Below are positions 19,238 to 28,311 of a DNA stretch of 64,000 bases, piece by piece (position 1 is the first letter of the stretch; each line of letters begins with the position of its first letter). Below the pieces are notes generated by a model. The model saw nothing but the letters and a program-made list of their open reading frames with translations, ran no database searches and had not been told where the DNA came from. Position numbers and translations under genes: made by a program. This stretch comes from Sphingomonas citri (GTDB lineage: Bacteria; Pseudomonadota; Alphaproteobacteria; Sphingomonadales; Sphingomonadaceae): assembly GCF_019429485.1 (NCBI RefSeq), contig NZ_JAHXZN010000004.1, forward strand, positions 290,254 through 354,253, given 5' to 3'.

Positions 19238-20350
19238 ATGCGAAAAGAGGTATCGATCATTGGCGCAGGGCTCGGCGGCCTGGTGCTTGCCGGCATGTTG
19301 CATCGACACGGGATCGAGGTCGCCGTGTACGAAGGGGAAGCGTCGGTCGATGGGCGGACGCAGGGCGGTCTGCTCGATCTTCAGGAGCAGAGCGGGCAGC
19401 GAGCGCTGTACGAGTTGGGCCTTCACGACGCATTCCTGGCGCTCGTGCGGCCGGGTGAAGATGCAAAACGGGTCGTGGACTGCCAAGCCACGTTGCTGCT
19501 CGACCGTCCGGCCAATCCTGCCTCGGTCCGGCCGGAGGTCGATCGCGGCGAGCTACGCCGGATGCTGCTGGACGCCCTGTCGCCGGAGGTCGTGCGGTGG
19601 GGGCATAAGGTCTCTTCGGTTCGTACGATGGGGCGCGGTCGTCACGCGGTGGCGTTCGCGAACGGCTCGACGATCGAGACGACTCTGTTGATCGGCGCGG
19701 ACGGCGCCTGGTCGCGGGTACGCCCGCTCCTTACCGATGCCAGCCCCGTTTTTACCGGCACCAGCTTTCTCGAGCTGCACCTCGCTCCCGACGACCCGCG
19801 CGCGCATGTTGCTGCGGCAGTGATCGGGTCGGGTACGCTGATGGCGGTTGCACCCGGCCAGGGGATCCTGGCCCATCGCAACGCCGACGGCAGCATCCAC
19901 ACCTACGTCGCGGTGAACCGGCCCGAGGCTTTTGCAAGCGCGGACGCGCTGATCGCGACCGAACGCGTGGCGGCTCTCTTCAACGGGTGGGCGCCGTCAC
20001 TTCGCGCGCTCATCGCCGAAAGCGACGGCGTGCCTATCATCCGCCCCATCTATGCGCTGCCCCCGTCGCTGAAGTGGCGGCGGGTGCCAGGGGTGACATT
20101 GCTCGGCGACGCAGCCCACCTCATGTCACCGTTCGCCGGCGAGGGCGCCAACCTGGCCATGTTCGATGGCGCCGAACTCGCGCGCGCCTTGATAAGCCAT
20201 CCTGGTGACCATGAAGCTGCCCTCGCCACCTATGAGGTGCAGCTGTTCGCCCGCAGCCACCCGGTCGCGCATCTCAGTGCGAGCAACCTCGCTCGCTTCT
20301 TTGGGCCCGACGCGCCGGCGAGCGTGGTGGACCTGTTCGCGAACCGATGA
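19238..20350 (+). CDS. FAD-dependent monooxygenase, Tet(X)-like
   Basis: A 370-residue group A flavin monooxygenase: VSIIGAGLGGLVLAGML (FAD dinucleotide loop), LLIGADGAWSRVR (DG motif) and VTLLGDAAHLMSPFAGEGANLAMFDGAELA (GD motif). The stretch GGLLDLQEQSGQRALYELGL closely follows Tet(X) tetracycline-inactivating enzymes (GGxLDLHxxSGQ). It could oxidise tetracyclines or another aromatic; resistance is not shown by sequence. The start ATG 19238 follows AAGGAGCGCGTACAC. Single-gene unit within the accessory region. Confidence 0.88.
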   Translation: MRKEVSIIGAGLGGLVLAGMLHRHGIEVAVYEGEASVDGRTQGGLLDLQEQSGQRALYELGLHDAFLALVRPGEDAKRVVDCQATLLLDRPANPASVRPEVDRGELRRMLLDALSPEVVRWGHKVSSVRTMGRGRHAVAFANGSTIETTLLIGADGAWSRVRPLLTDASPVFTGTSFLELHLAPDDPRAHVAAAVIGSGTLMAVAPGQGILAHRNADGSIHTYVAVNRPEAFASADALIATERVAALFNGWAPSLRALIAESDGVPIIRPIYALPPSLKWRRVPGVTLLGDAAHLMSPFAGEGANLAMFDGAELARALISHPGDHEAALATYEVQLFARSHPVAHLSASNLARFFGPDAPASVVDLFANR

Positions 20351-20518
20351 ACGGATGTCCGCTTCCGGAGAGCGATGATGTTGCGCTGAACAGCCGCTCT
20401 TGGGTCCTCGGCATGCGAGGGGGTAGGGCCACAAGCAGCGCATACTGTTGCCGATGACGCGTATCGCGTGGTGGAGGTGGTGGAGACGGTCTTCTGAGCG
20501 TCGCCACCGGGCGGCGGC

Positions 20519-22627
20519 TCAGCGCGTCAGGATGCCGATCTCCGCTATCGCCAACCGTTGCTCACCCTTGGCGGTGCGTGTGAAGGCGATCTCAACATAG
20601 CGACCGCCAAGCGGGCGGGCGAAGGCGAGCCGCTGTGGGGCCTGATTGGCGGCGATGTTGCTGAACTCGCCGCGCTCCTGCGGCGGCCCCGTCAACGCGG
20701 GATCGTCGCCGACCCGCACCGTCCAGGCGGCGGGATCACCCGCGCCCTGCGGCGCGTGCCAGCCGGGCTTTAGCACGAAGCCCCGCAAATCGACGCTTCG
20801 GCCGAGATCGATCGTCACCGAACAGGGGCGACCGTCGGGGCCGATCAGCGGGGCAATCCAGTCGGTGCGGTTCAGCTCGTCGATCAGCCGCTCCGCCGCG
20901 GGGGCGCTGGCACGGACGATCTTCCAATCGCTCTTGCGGATGTCGAAGCTCTGGCGACGGATTGTGCTAAGCGCGCGGGTGGCACGGTGAATGCCGATCG
21001 CCTGCACCACGCCGCCGTCGGGGAAGGCGAAGGGCGCGGTGTAGCGTGACGACGCGAGCGTCGGTGCGCTGCCGTCGGTGGTGAACGCGATCTCCTGCCC
21101 CGGCGCGTCGCTGGTCAGCGTGACCATGCCGTCGCGGTCGCGCACGATATGCGGCGGTTCAAGGAGCAGAGGGGATAAATAAAGGCCAAGCTCAGTGATC
21201 GCGGGCGTGTCGCCGGCCGCCACGATCCGTAACCGGACGCCGCGGGTAGTGACTGGCGCGTCGAGCCGGATCACGCGCTGCGATCCGATCCCTTCCTTGC
21301 TGACGACCTCGACCCACCCGCCGGCGCGCTGCACGTCGATCGCAAATCGGTCGACGCGTAGCCCGAGCGGCAGATGCTCGGCGAGCCGCACCACGTCAAA
21401 GGTCCGCTCGCCGCCGAGATCGAGCGTCAGCGTCGGCACCGCCGCGCCGTCTCGGCTCGCCCAGAAGCTGGCGGGATCGCCATCGAGCACGTTCGCCGCC
21501 GGATGACCGGGCCGCGCGCTGCTGGCGACCGGTCGCGCGCCTCCGGCGAGATTGGTGACATACATCCGGCGCAGCGCCGCGCCGAAGGCGGTGAGGTTGC
21601 CGACATCCTCGTCGGTGACCAGCCCGCGCGTATCGGGCGCGAGATTGAGCAACAGCCCGGCACTGCGCCCGACCGTCTCAAAGTAGATTCTCATCAGATT
21701 GGCGGGGCTGCGGCTCTGCCCGTCCTCATAGGCGTGCCAGAACCAGCCGTAGCGAGTCGAGACATCGGCCTCGGCGGGCCACCAGACCGAGCCGCCGCGC
21801 ACGCCCGTATTGCCCTTTTCGGGGGTGAAGCCCTGATCGTCCATTGTCGCCCAGCATGGGTCGCCGGCCTCACCCTCCTCGTTGCCGACCCAGCGCAAAT
21901 CGGCGCCTACCGGATCGAAGGTGCACGCCATCGGCTGAAGTTCGTGGACATAGTCGATGATCGACGGCCAGTTGTAATAGGGTACGGCGTCGATCTTCCG
22001 CGTCTCGCGCGCGCCACCATAATAGCCGTCGCCGCCGTTGGCGCCATCAAAGAAGACCTCGTAGATCGGTCCGTAATTCGTCAGCAGTTCGCGAAGCTGG
22101 TTGCGGAAGAAGGTGATATATTCGGGCCGCCCGTAGCCGGCGTGATTGCGGTCCCACGGCGACAGATAGATGCCGAACTTGAGTCCGTGCCGGCGACAGG
22201 CCGCGGACAGCTCGCCGACGATGTCGCCCTTGCCGTCTTTGTACGGGCTGTTCTTTAGGCTGTGCTCGGTATAGGCGCTCGGCCACAGGCAGAAGCCGTC
22301 GTGATGCTTGGCGGTGATGATGAGCCCGCGCAGCTCGGCGGCCTTTGCCGCACCGACGATCTGGTCGGCGTCGAACTGCTTCGGATCGAAGATCGCCGGA
22401 TCCTCGTCGCCATAGCCCCATTCGCGATCAGTGAAGGTGTTGATCGTGAAGTGGACGAAGGCGTTCTGCTCCAGCCGGTGCCATGCCAGCTGTCGCGCCG
22501 AGGGCGTCGCGCCATACGGGACCAGCTTCGAGGCGGACGGCGCGGCGAGCGCCGAGGCGGGAAAGGACAGGCCGGCGGCGGCACCGGCGATCACGCCGCG
22601 CCGCGACAGATGGGGGAGAGAGGTCAC
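20519..22627 (-). CDS. GH29 alpha-L-fucosidase with discoidin-type module
   Basis: The 702-residue exported enzyme starts with a Tat-like signal (LSRRGVIAGAAAGLSFPASALA). The GH29 domain (about 40-350) shows FVHFTINTFTDREWGYG, ITAKHHDGFCLWPS, FGIYLSPWDRN and the nucleophile aspartate in YEVFFDGANG. A discoidin/CBM32-like domain (VASSARPGHPAANVLDGDPASFWAS), a chitobiase-C-like segment (TTDGSAPTLASSRY) and a further beta-sandwich follow. It hydrolyses terminal alpha-L-fucose. GTG 22627 overlaps the ancestral stop of the GH20 gene (GTGA), so the pair was probably translationally coupled. Last gene of the FecIR-receptor locus. Confidence 0.93.
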   Translation of the reverse strand: MTSLPHLSRRGVIAGAAAGLSFPASALAAPSASKLVPYGATPSARQLAWHRLEQNAFVHFTINTFTDREWGYGDEDPAIFDPKQFDADQIVGAAKAAELRGLIITAKHHDGFCLWPSAYTEHSLKNSPYKDGKGDIVGELSAACRRHGLKFGIYLSPWDRNHAGYGRPEYITFFRNQLRELLTNYGPIYEVFFDGANGGDGYYGGARETRKIDAVPYYNWPSIIDYVHELQPMACTFDPVGADLRWVGNEEGEAGDPCWATMDDQGFTPEKGNTGVRGGSVWWPAEADVSTRYGWFWHAYEDGQSRSPANLMRIYFETVGRSAGLLLNLAPDTRGLVTDEDVGNLTAFGAALRRMYVTNLAGGARPVASSARPGHPAANVLDGDPASFWASRDGAAVPTLTLDLGGERTFDVVRLAEHLPLGLRVDRFAIDVQRAGGWVEVVSKEGIGSQRVIRLDAPVTTRGVRLRIVAAGDTPAITELGLYLSPLLLEPPHIVRDRDGMVTLTSDAPGQEIAFTTDGSAPTLASSRYTAPFAFPDGGVVQAIGIHRATRALSTIRRQSFDIRKSDWKIVRASAPAAERLIDELNRTDWIAPLIGPDGRPCSVTIDLGRSVDLRGFVLKPGWHAPQGAGDPAAWTVRVGDDPALTGPPQERGEFSNIAANQAPQRLAFARPLGGRYVEIAFTRTAKGEQRLAIAEIGILTR

Positions 22628-22696
22628 CGTGGCTCCTTTGGGGTCAGTCGCACCGTATCGATGCCGTAGAGCGGCCGCCGACCGGCGGCGCGATCG

Positions 22697-24934
22697 TCAG
22701 GCACAAGTCCGCCTGCGCGGTCGTCGATGCCAGCGGCGCGTCGAGCGTGAAGCGGTTCGGCGCGATGGCGGGATCGGGCAGCGGCAGCGCGGCGAGCACC
22801 GCGCCGGCGCAGTTGCCGCATGGATCAGCAATGTGCCGAATCTGGTTGGGTTATAGCGCCACACCACCTGCTCGCGCTGCGGCTGACGGAGCGCGAAATT
22901 GCGCGGGAGCCGCCCGATCGTCACGCTGATTGCGCTCACCTGATCGAGCGGGGCGTCGGGGTTACGCCAGCAACTGTCGAAGATGTTCATGCTGTGCGCC
23001 GGTCCGGCGGTCGCGTCAGGCGAGAGCGGGAGGCGCAGCAGGATGCCGGGGGTGGTGGTGCACGGCGGCAGCGCGGCGCTGGTGCGGGTCAGCAGCGCCG
23101 CGGGGGCGGCGTCGAATCGGCGCGGCGCGGCGAACGCGCGACCGTCCGGGGCGATGGTCGTCGCGCGGATGACGCTGCCCGGTGCGACCGTCAGCGACGT
23201 GGCATAGGCGGGGGAGGTGGCGGTGGGGGCGCTGCCGTCGGTCGTGTAGCGGATCGTGTCATAGGCAGCCTGCCGGGTCAGCGCGACCGTGACGCGTTTC
23301 GCGCGCAACGCCGCGCCGACGTCGCCCGTCACCGCGAAATCGACCGCGAAGGCGGAGTCCGCGTCGGCGATGCCTTGCCGGCGATAGCGGTCGAGCTGCG
23401 GATCGAGCCGGGTGAGGAACGCCGGCCAGTCACGCGACGCCTTTGGCGACCACGCCAGCTCCGCCAGCGCGGCGAGGCGCGGGAACAGAGCATGTTCGCG
23501 CTGTTCGGGAGTGACCATATATTCGGCCCAGAGATTGGCCTGTGCGCCGAGCACATGCTGCGCGCGGGCGGGCGCGATCGCGGCGGGCAGCGGATCATAG
23601 GCATAGACGTCGGCGAGCGTCTGGATCTTCAGCCGGCCGGGCGGCTCGTCGCCGTGTGCGCTTTGCAGATTGTCGAGATAGAGCACCGGGCCGGGCGACA
23701 GCACCACGTCATGCCCCATGTTCGCTGCCTCGATCGCGCCGGCCTCGCCGCGCCACGACATCACCGAGGCGGAGGCGGGCAACCCGCCCTCGAGGATCTC
23801 GTCCCAGCCGATCAGCCGCCGGTCGTGTCGGGCGAGATGGTCGCCCAATCGCCCGATGAACCAGCTTTGCAGCCGCTGTTCGTCGGCGATGCCGAGCGCG
23901 CGCATCTGCGCCTGTACCGTCGCCGATGCCTGCCACTGGTCCTTGAGCGCCTCGTCGCCGCCGATATGGATAAGGGGCGAGGGGAAGATCGCCATCAGTT
24001 CGTCGAGCACGTTGCGGACGAAGGTCAGGCTGCGCGCGTTGGTGCCGAACAGATAGGGGTTGATCCCCCAGTCGCCCGACACCGGCGGACGGTCGCCGAG
24101 CACGCCGATCTCGGGATAGGCGGCGATCGCGGCCTGCGCATGGCCGGGCAGGTCGATCTCGGGGACGATCGTCACCGCGCGCGCCGCGGCATAAGCGACC
24201 AAGGCGCGCAGCTGGTCCTGCGTGTAGAAGCCGCCATATCGGCCGGGCGGTGCCCCGTCGTTGGGCGTCGTCGAGGCGCGCCACGCGCCTTTCCGGGTCA
24301 GTTCGGGATAGCGTTTGATCTCGATCCGCCAGCCCTGATCGTCGGTCAGGTGCAGTTGCAGCTTGTTGAGCTTGTGCTGCGCCATCATGTCGATGACGCG
24401 CTCGATCGCGGCGACCGGCTGCATGTGGCGCGCGACATCGAGCATCACGCCGCGCCACGCGAAGCGCGGGCGGTCGTCGATCACTATCGCGGGAACGGCG
24501 ACCGCGTCGCCGAAGCGCGCGTCGGGCGCGAGCAATTGCGCGAGCGTCATCGCGCCGTAGAAGAGCCCGGCGTCGCTGGCCGCGGTGATGCGGATTCCGG
24601 CGGGGGTGACGTCTAGCCGGTAATGTTCGTCGCCGGCGGTTGCCTTGCCGGCGCGGACGAAGCGGATCGCACCCGCGCCGCGGTCGGCGACGCGCAGGCG
24701 CAGGCCGCGGGTGCGGGCGACGATCTCGATCGCGCGCGCTGCGGCGTTGCGCGCGGCGGCGTCGCGGCCCGGCACGACGATCGTCGCGCCATTCTCGACC
24801 CGGAACGTGCCGGTGCCCGGCGTGACCGCGGCCGGGACCGGCAACACCGCCGCCAGCGGCGCGGCGGCGGCGGGGGCGGCGACCAGCAGCGTCGCGGCAA
24901 GTGCCGCGCGCCCCAAGAGATGGCCGGTCATCAT
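22697..24934 (-). CDS. GH20 beta-N-acetylhexosaminidase, 3' end frameshifted
   Basis: Removes terminal beta-GlcNAc/GalNAc. It has a signal peptide, the GH20b domain, then the GH20 barrel with RGVMLDVARHMQPV, KLQLHLTDDQGWRIEIKRYPELT, EIDLPGHAQA and the catalytic Asp-Glu in IHIGGDEALKDQW, and a chitobiase C-terminal domain (RYTTDGSAPTATSPAY). The barrel is intact. After TRFGTLLIHA the frame becomes arginine-rich; the expected ending CGNCAGAVLAALPLPDPAI lies in a second frame and RPLYGIDTVRLTPKEPR in a third, ending at 22624. Two single-base indels near 22830 and 22675 explain this. The catalytic domain may still work. Confidence 0.88.
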   Translation of the reverse strand: MMTGHLLGRAALAATLLVAAPAAAAPLAAVLPVPAAVTPGTGTFRVENGATIVVPGRDAAARNAAARAIEIVARTRGLRLRVADRGAGAIRFVRAGKATAGDEHYRLDVTPAGIRITAASDAGLFYGAMTLAQLLAPDARFGDAVAVPAIVIDDRPRFAWRGVMLDVARHMQPVAAIERVIDMMAQHKLNKLQLHLTDDQGWRIEIKRYPELTRKGAWRASTTPNDGAPPGRYGGFYTQDQLRALVAYAAARAVTIVPEIDLPGHAQAAIAAYPEIGVLGDRPPVSGDWGINPYLFGTNARSLTFVRNVLDELMAIFPSPLIHIGGDEALKDQWQASATVQAQMRALGIADEQRLQSWFIGRLGDHLARHDRRLIGWDEILEGGLPASASVMSWRGEAGAIEAANMGHDVVLSPGPVLYLDNLQSAHGDEPPGRLKIQTLADVYAYDPLPAAIAPARAQHVLGAQANLWAEYMVTPEQREHALFPRLAALAELAWSPKASRDWPAFLTRLDPQLDRYRRQGIADADSAFAVDFAVTGDVGAALRAKRVTVALTRQAAYDTIRYTTDGSAPTATSPAYATSLTVAPGSVIRATTIAPDGRAFAAPRRFDAAPAALLTRTSAALPPCTTTPGILLRLPLSPDATAGPAHSMNIFDSCWRNPDAPLDQVSAISVTIGRLPRNFALRQPQREQVVWRYNPTRFGTLLIHAATAPARCSPRCRCPIPPSRRTASRSTRRWHRRPRRRTCA

Positions 24935-24972
24935 TCGCCCTCCCGATCGTGGCGGCGCCGCCCGCGCAGGGG

Positions 24973-27900
24973 TCAGAACCGCGTCGTCGCCGACACGGAG
25001 ATCATCCGCCCCAGCGTGTCGTACCGCTGCGGGATCGTATTGCCGCGCGACAGCGCATAGTCATAGGTGTTGGTGAGGATCGGCTGCTGCCGGTCGAACA
25101 GATTGTTGACCGCCGCGGTCAGCGTCAGCCCGTCGGCGATGTTGAACGCCAAAGCGAGGTCGAAGTAATTGTACGCCGGGATGCGCGTGAAGTCGGTGAC
25201 GGCGGTCTCCGGCTTCGAGTTCGGGCCGCCATTCTGCCCGGCGGTCGTGCCGGCGATATAGCGCCACGCCAGCGAGGCGCTGAACACCTCGTCCTGCGTC
25301 GTATAAGTGGCGCGGGCATTGTGGACCCAGCGCGGCGCGGGCTGCGGGCACGAGCCGCCGAAATAGCCGACGCAATTGATGCGCGGCTGGTTGACCGCGG
25401 CCTGTCCGCCCTGATCGGTGGTCAGGGTGCCGTTCATCAGCAGGTCGAGCTTGCCCGCTTTCTCGCCGAAGCGCAGCGAATATTGCGCCTGGAAGTCGTA
25501 GCCCTCGGCATAAAGGCGATAGGCGTTGAGGTTGCCGCCCTGGATATAGCCGCCCGCGGTGCCGGTGCTGGTGAGCTGATAGGTGGTCGGGTCGCGCACC
25601 AGCCGCGTGCAATAATAGGGATCGCCGGTGATGACGCAGCCGTCGACCGCGAAGCTGGCGCCGAGGTAGCTGATCACGTCGTTGACTTGAATCTTATAGC
25701 GGTCGACCGATAGGCTGAACCGCGGCAGGAAGCGCGGCGTCAGTACGAACCCGTAGGTGGTGGTGCGGGCGTCTTCGGGGACGATCGGGGTGCCGTTGTT
25801 GCGCTGGCGGCAGACGTCGTCGACGCAGCGGATGCTGCCGGGAACGCCGGCGGCAAGGCCGTTGCCGTAGAGATTGTCGGGCAGCCCGGTCAGCCGGCAC
25901 GCCTCGCGGCTGGCGAGTGGCGCGACGCCGTTGACGCTGGCGCACGGGTCGACGATCGTCGCATTCTGGTAGCTGATCGTCTGGTTGGCCTCGCGCAGCC
26001 CCGGCGCGCGCGCGGCGCGGTTGCGGCCGAAGCGGAAGGTGATGTCCTCGGTGGGCGAATAAACCGCCTCGATCTTCCAGGTGTTGAAGGTTTCGGGATT
26101 GGTGCTGTACTTGGACAGGCGATAGCCGCCGTTCACCTGCAACAGCTTGATGAGCGATACGTCCTGCACCAGCGGCAGCTGCGCCTCGACGTTGCCCTCC
26201 ACCACGTCCTGTTCGGCGAAGCGGTCGGCGACGCCACCATAGACCTCGATGAAGCGCGCGTTCTGGAGCCCGCGTTCCTGCTGCTTGCGATATTCGGCGC
26301 CGATCGCAATCGCGAGCCCCTGCTCGGCGAGCGGCGAGCGGATGCCGTAGCGGGTCAGGTCGGTGGTGAGGTTGGCGGTGACGTCGTAGAATTTGGCGCG
26401 CAGGTCGCTGTTGCCTAGCCCCTCGTTGAACAGATAGTTGCTCAGCGCGGCGCTGCCAGAATTGTTCGCGACGAAGACGTTGAGCGGGACGCATGCCGGA
26501 TCGCTGCCGTCGAGCACCGAGCGGCAGGTTGGCACGCCGCCGACGTTGACGACATCGAGCGCGCGGTTGACGTGCGCGGTGACCGGGTTGCCGCCCGGCT
26601 GCCACAATTGCCGGCTCTCGTCGTAGACGCCGCCGATGTCGTAGCGCCAGCCCTCCGCGATCTCGCCGCGCACCGAGGCGTTGATACGCGTCTGCGTGTT
26701 GGTGAATGTCTCCTTGTCGCGGTCGCCGGCCAGCCCCGGAAAGCCATATTGCACGCCGAGCGGGGCGAAGGCCGTCGTCCCGGCGGCGGCGCCGCAGATC
26801 GTCTGCGCCTGCGACGCGGACAGGAAGGGATTGTCGCAATTCACCCGGTAGCTGCCCTGCACGTACGGGCCGTAGAGCAGGTTGGCAGACTTATCGCGCA
26901 GGTACATGACGCCGAGGGAGAATTCGGCGGCCGACGACGCCTTGAAGTTGATGAACCCGCCGGCGTTGTAGCGCTCGTAGCCGCGCGCGGCGAGCCGGTC
27001 GCCCTGATTGGGGTAGCCGGGGATCGTCGCGGCGGGCGCGAAGGTGCCGGGGCTGCCGGTGACGTTCGAGTAATTGACGCCGTTGGCGGTCAGCGTGCCG
27101 TTGGGCGAGGCCGCGGTGACGCCGCAGATCAGGTTGTTGACGCGCAGCGGATTGCCCGTGTCGCGGCGCAGCTGGCAGCCAGAGGCGTCGCGGTCGCGGA
27201 ACAGGATGCCGTCGGCGGTGCGATAGGTGCCGTAGACCGAGACGTTGAGCCGGTCGTCGAGGAAATTGTGGCCCCAGGTCGCGCTGAGATCGGCGCGCCC
27301 GCCGTCGTTGGTCATCCCGGTCGGCGTGGTGATCCCGTAGCGCGCGGCGACAGCCGTCGAAACGTTCGTGCGGTTGTTATGGTTGTAGAAGCTGTAATTG
27401 GCCGAAAGCTGCAGCCCGGTGAAATTGCGTTTGATGATATAATTGACGACGCCCGCGATCGCATCGGAGCCATAGACCGACGACGCGCCCCCGGTCAGCA
27501 CGTCGACGCGTTCGACCAGCGACACGGGGATCAGGTTGGTGTCCACCGACTCCGTTCCCGCAATCCGCTGCCCGTTGATGAGGGACAGCGTGCGGTTGAA
27601 GTCGAGCCCGCGCAGCTTGACGCCGCGCTGCTGGCCGTTGCTCTGCTGGTAGTTCTGCTGCGCATCGGGCTGGACCTGCCCGAGCCGGTTGGTCACTTCT
27701 TCGAGGTTGACCGCGCCCTGCGCCTTGATCTCCGACGCAGTGACGGTGGTGATTGGGCTGGCGGACTTCAGGTTCGGGCGGACGATGCGCGTGCCAGTGA
27801 CGACGATGTCGACCGCACCGGCCGGCTCCCGCGCGGCCGGCTCGCCCGCGATCGCCGCGGCGCGCGCCGGCTCGCCCTGGTCGATCTGTCCGAACGTGCT

Positions 27901-28257
27901 AAGCGCGGCGGGGGAGGGCGCGGCCGCCTGCGCGCTGACCACGAACACGCCTTGCTGGGTGCGCGAGGCGGCGAAGCCGCTGTTGCGGAGCAATTGTGTA
28001 AGCGCGGTGCCGACCGGCATCGTGCCGGACACGGCCGGGGCGCTACGCGACGCGAGCCGCGCCTCGTCGAAGACGATCTGGATATGCGCCTGCTGCGCCA
28101 GCGTGCGCAGCGCCTGCGCGAGCGGTTGCGGGCGAACGTCGATCGGCACGGCGTTCTGTTGCGCCTGTGCGGAGGACGCCGCGATCAGCAGCGCCGCTGA
28201 CAGCGCCAGCAAGCTCGACCGCCCGCCGATGATACCAAATCCACTCCTGCCGGTCAT
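24973..28257 (-). CDS. TonB-dependent receptor with STN signalling domain
   Basis: The 1094-residue outer-membrane receptor has a signal peptide, an N-terminal STN (secretin/TonB short) domain (about 40-110: PLAQALRTLAQQAHIQIVFDEARLAS), a TonB box-like IVVTGTRI, the plug (SLINGQRIAGTESV, VDVLTGGASSVYGSDAIAGVVNYIIK) and a long barrel ending in RYDTLGRMISVSATTRF with a terminal Phe. The STN domain signals to the FecR anti-sigma encoded just upstream. Genes for a hexosaminidase and fucosidase follow within 38 bp, so the ligand is probably an amino-sugar oligosaccharide rather than iron; inference from context. Confidence 0.93.
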   Translation of the reverse strand: MTGRSGFGIIGGRSSLLALSAALLIAASSAQAQQNAVPIDVRPQPLAQALRTLAQQAHIQIVFDEARLASRSAPAVSGTMPVGTALTQLLRNSGFAASRTQQGVFVVSAQAAAPSPAALSTFGQIDQGEPARAAAIAGEPAAREPAGAVDIVVTGTRIVRPNLKSASPITTVTASEIKAQGAVNLEEVTNRLGQVQPDAQQNYQQSNGQQRGVKLRGLDFNRTLSLINGQRIAGTESVDTNLIPVSLVERVDVLTGGASSVYGSDAIAGVVNYIIKRNFTGLQLSANYSFYNHNNRTNVSTAVAARYGITTPTGMTNDGGRADLSATWGHNFLDDRLNVSVYGTYRTADGILFRDRDASGCQLRRDTGNPLRVNNLICGVTAASPNGTLTANGVNYSNVTGSPGTFAPAATIPGYPNQGDRLAARGYERYNAGGFINFKASSAAEFSLGVMYLRDKSANLLYGPYVQGSYRVNCDNPFLSASQAQTICGAAAGTTAFAPLGVQYGFPGLAGDRDKETFTNTQTRINASVRGEIAEGWRYDIGGVYDESRQLWQPGGNPVTAHVNRALDVVNVGGVPTCRSVLDGSDPACVPLNVFVANNSGSAALSNYLFNEGLGNSDLRAKFYDVTANLTTDLTRYGIRSPLAEQGLAIAIGAEYRKQQERGLQNARFIEVYGGVADRFAEQDVVEGNVEAQLPLVQDVSLIKLLQVNGGYRLSKYSTNPETFNTWKIEAVYSPTEDITFRFGRNRAARAPGLREANQTISYQNATIVDPCASVNGVAPLASREACRLTGLPDNLYGNGLAAGVPGSIRCVDDVCRQRNNGTPIVPEDARTTTYGFVLTPRFLPRFSLSVDRYKIQVNDVISYLGASFAVDGCVITGDPYYCTRLVRDPTTYQLTSTGTAGGYIQGGNLNAYRLYAEGYDFQAQYSLRFGEKAGKLDLLMNGTLTTDQGGQAAVNQPRINCVGYFGGSCPQPAPRWVHNARATYTTQDEVFSASLAWRYIAGTTAGQNGGPNSKPETAVTDFTRIPAYNYFDLALAFNIADGLTLTAAVNNLFDRQQPILTNTYDYALSRGNTIPQRYDTLGRMISVSATTRF

Positions 28258-28270
28258 ACCGCCCCCAACT

Positions 28271-28288
28271 TATTCGGTTACCGGAATA
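28271..28288. promoter_or_regulatory. Imperfect dyad before the STN receptor
   Basis: TATTCGGTTACCGGAATA lies in the 54-bp gap between fecR and the receptor, with arms TATTC and GAATA and a near-palindromic centre GGTTACC. It is a candidate operator or processing site; the evidence is symmetry alone. Confidence 0.35.
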
Positions 28289-28311
28289 TGACGTGCAGCG
28301 ATGCAGAACAC

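Noticed and set aside
22820..24616. A 598-residue open frame antisense to the GH20 gene
   Set aside because: It is arginine- and glycine-rich without motifs and mirrors a well-supported glycosidase; such mirror frames are normal in GC-rich DNA.
26572..28200. A 542-residue open frame antisense to the STN TonB receptor
   Set aside because: No domain, signal or ribosome site; the sense strand encodes a clear receptor.
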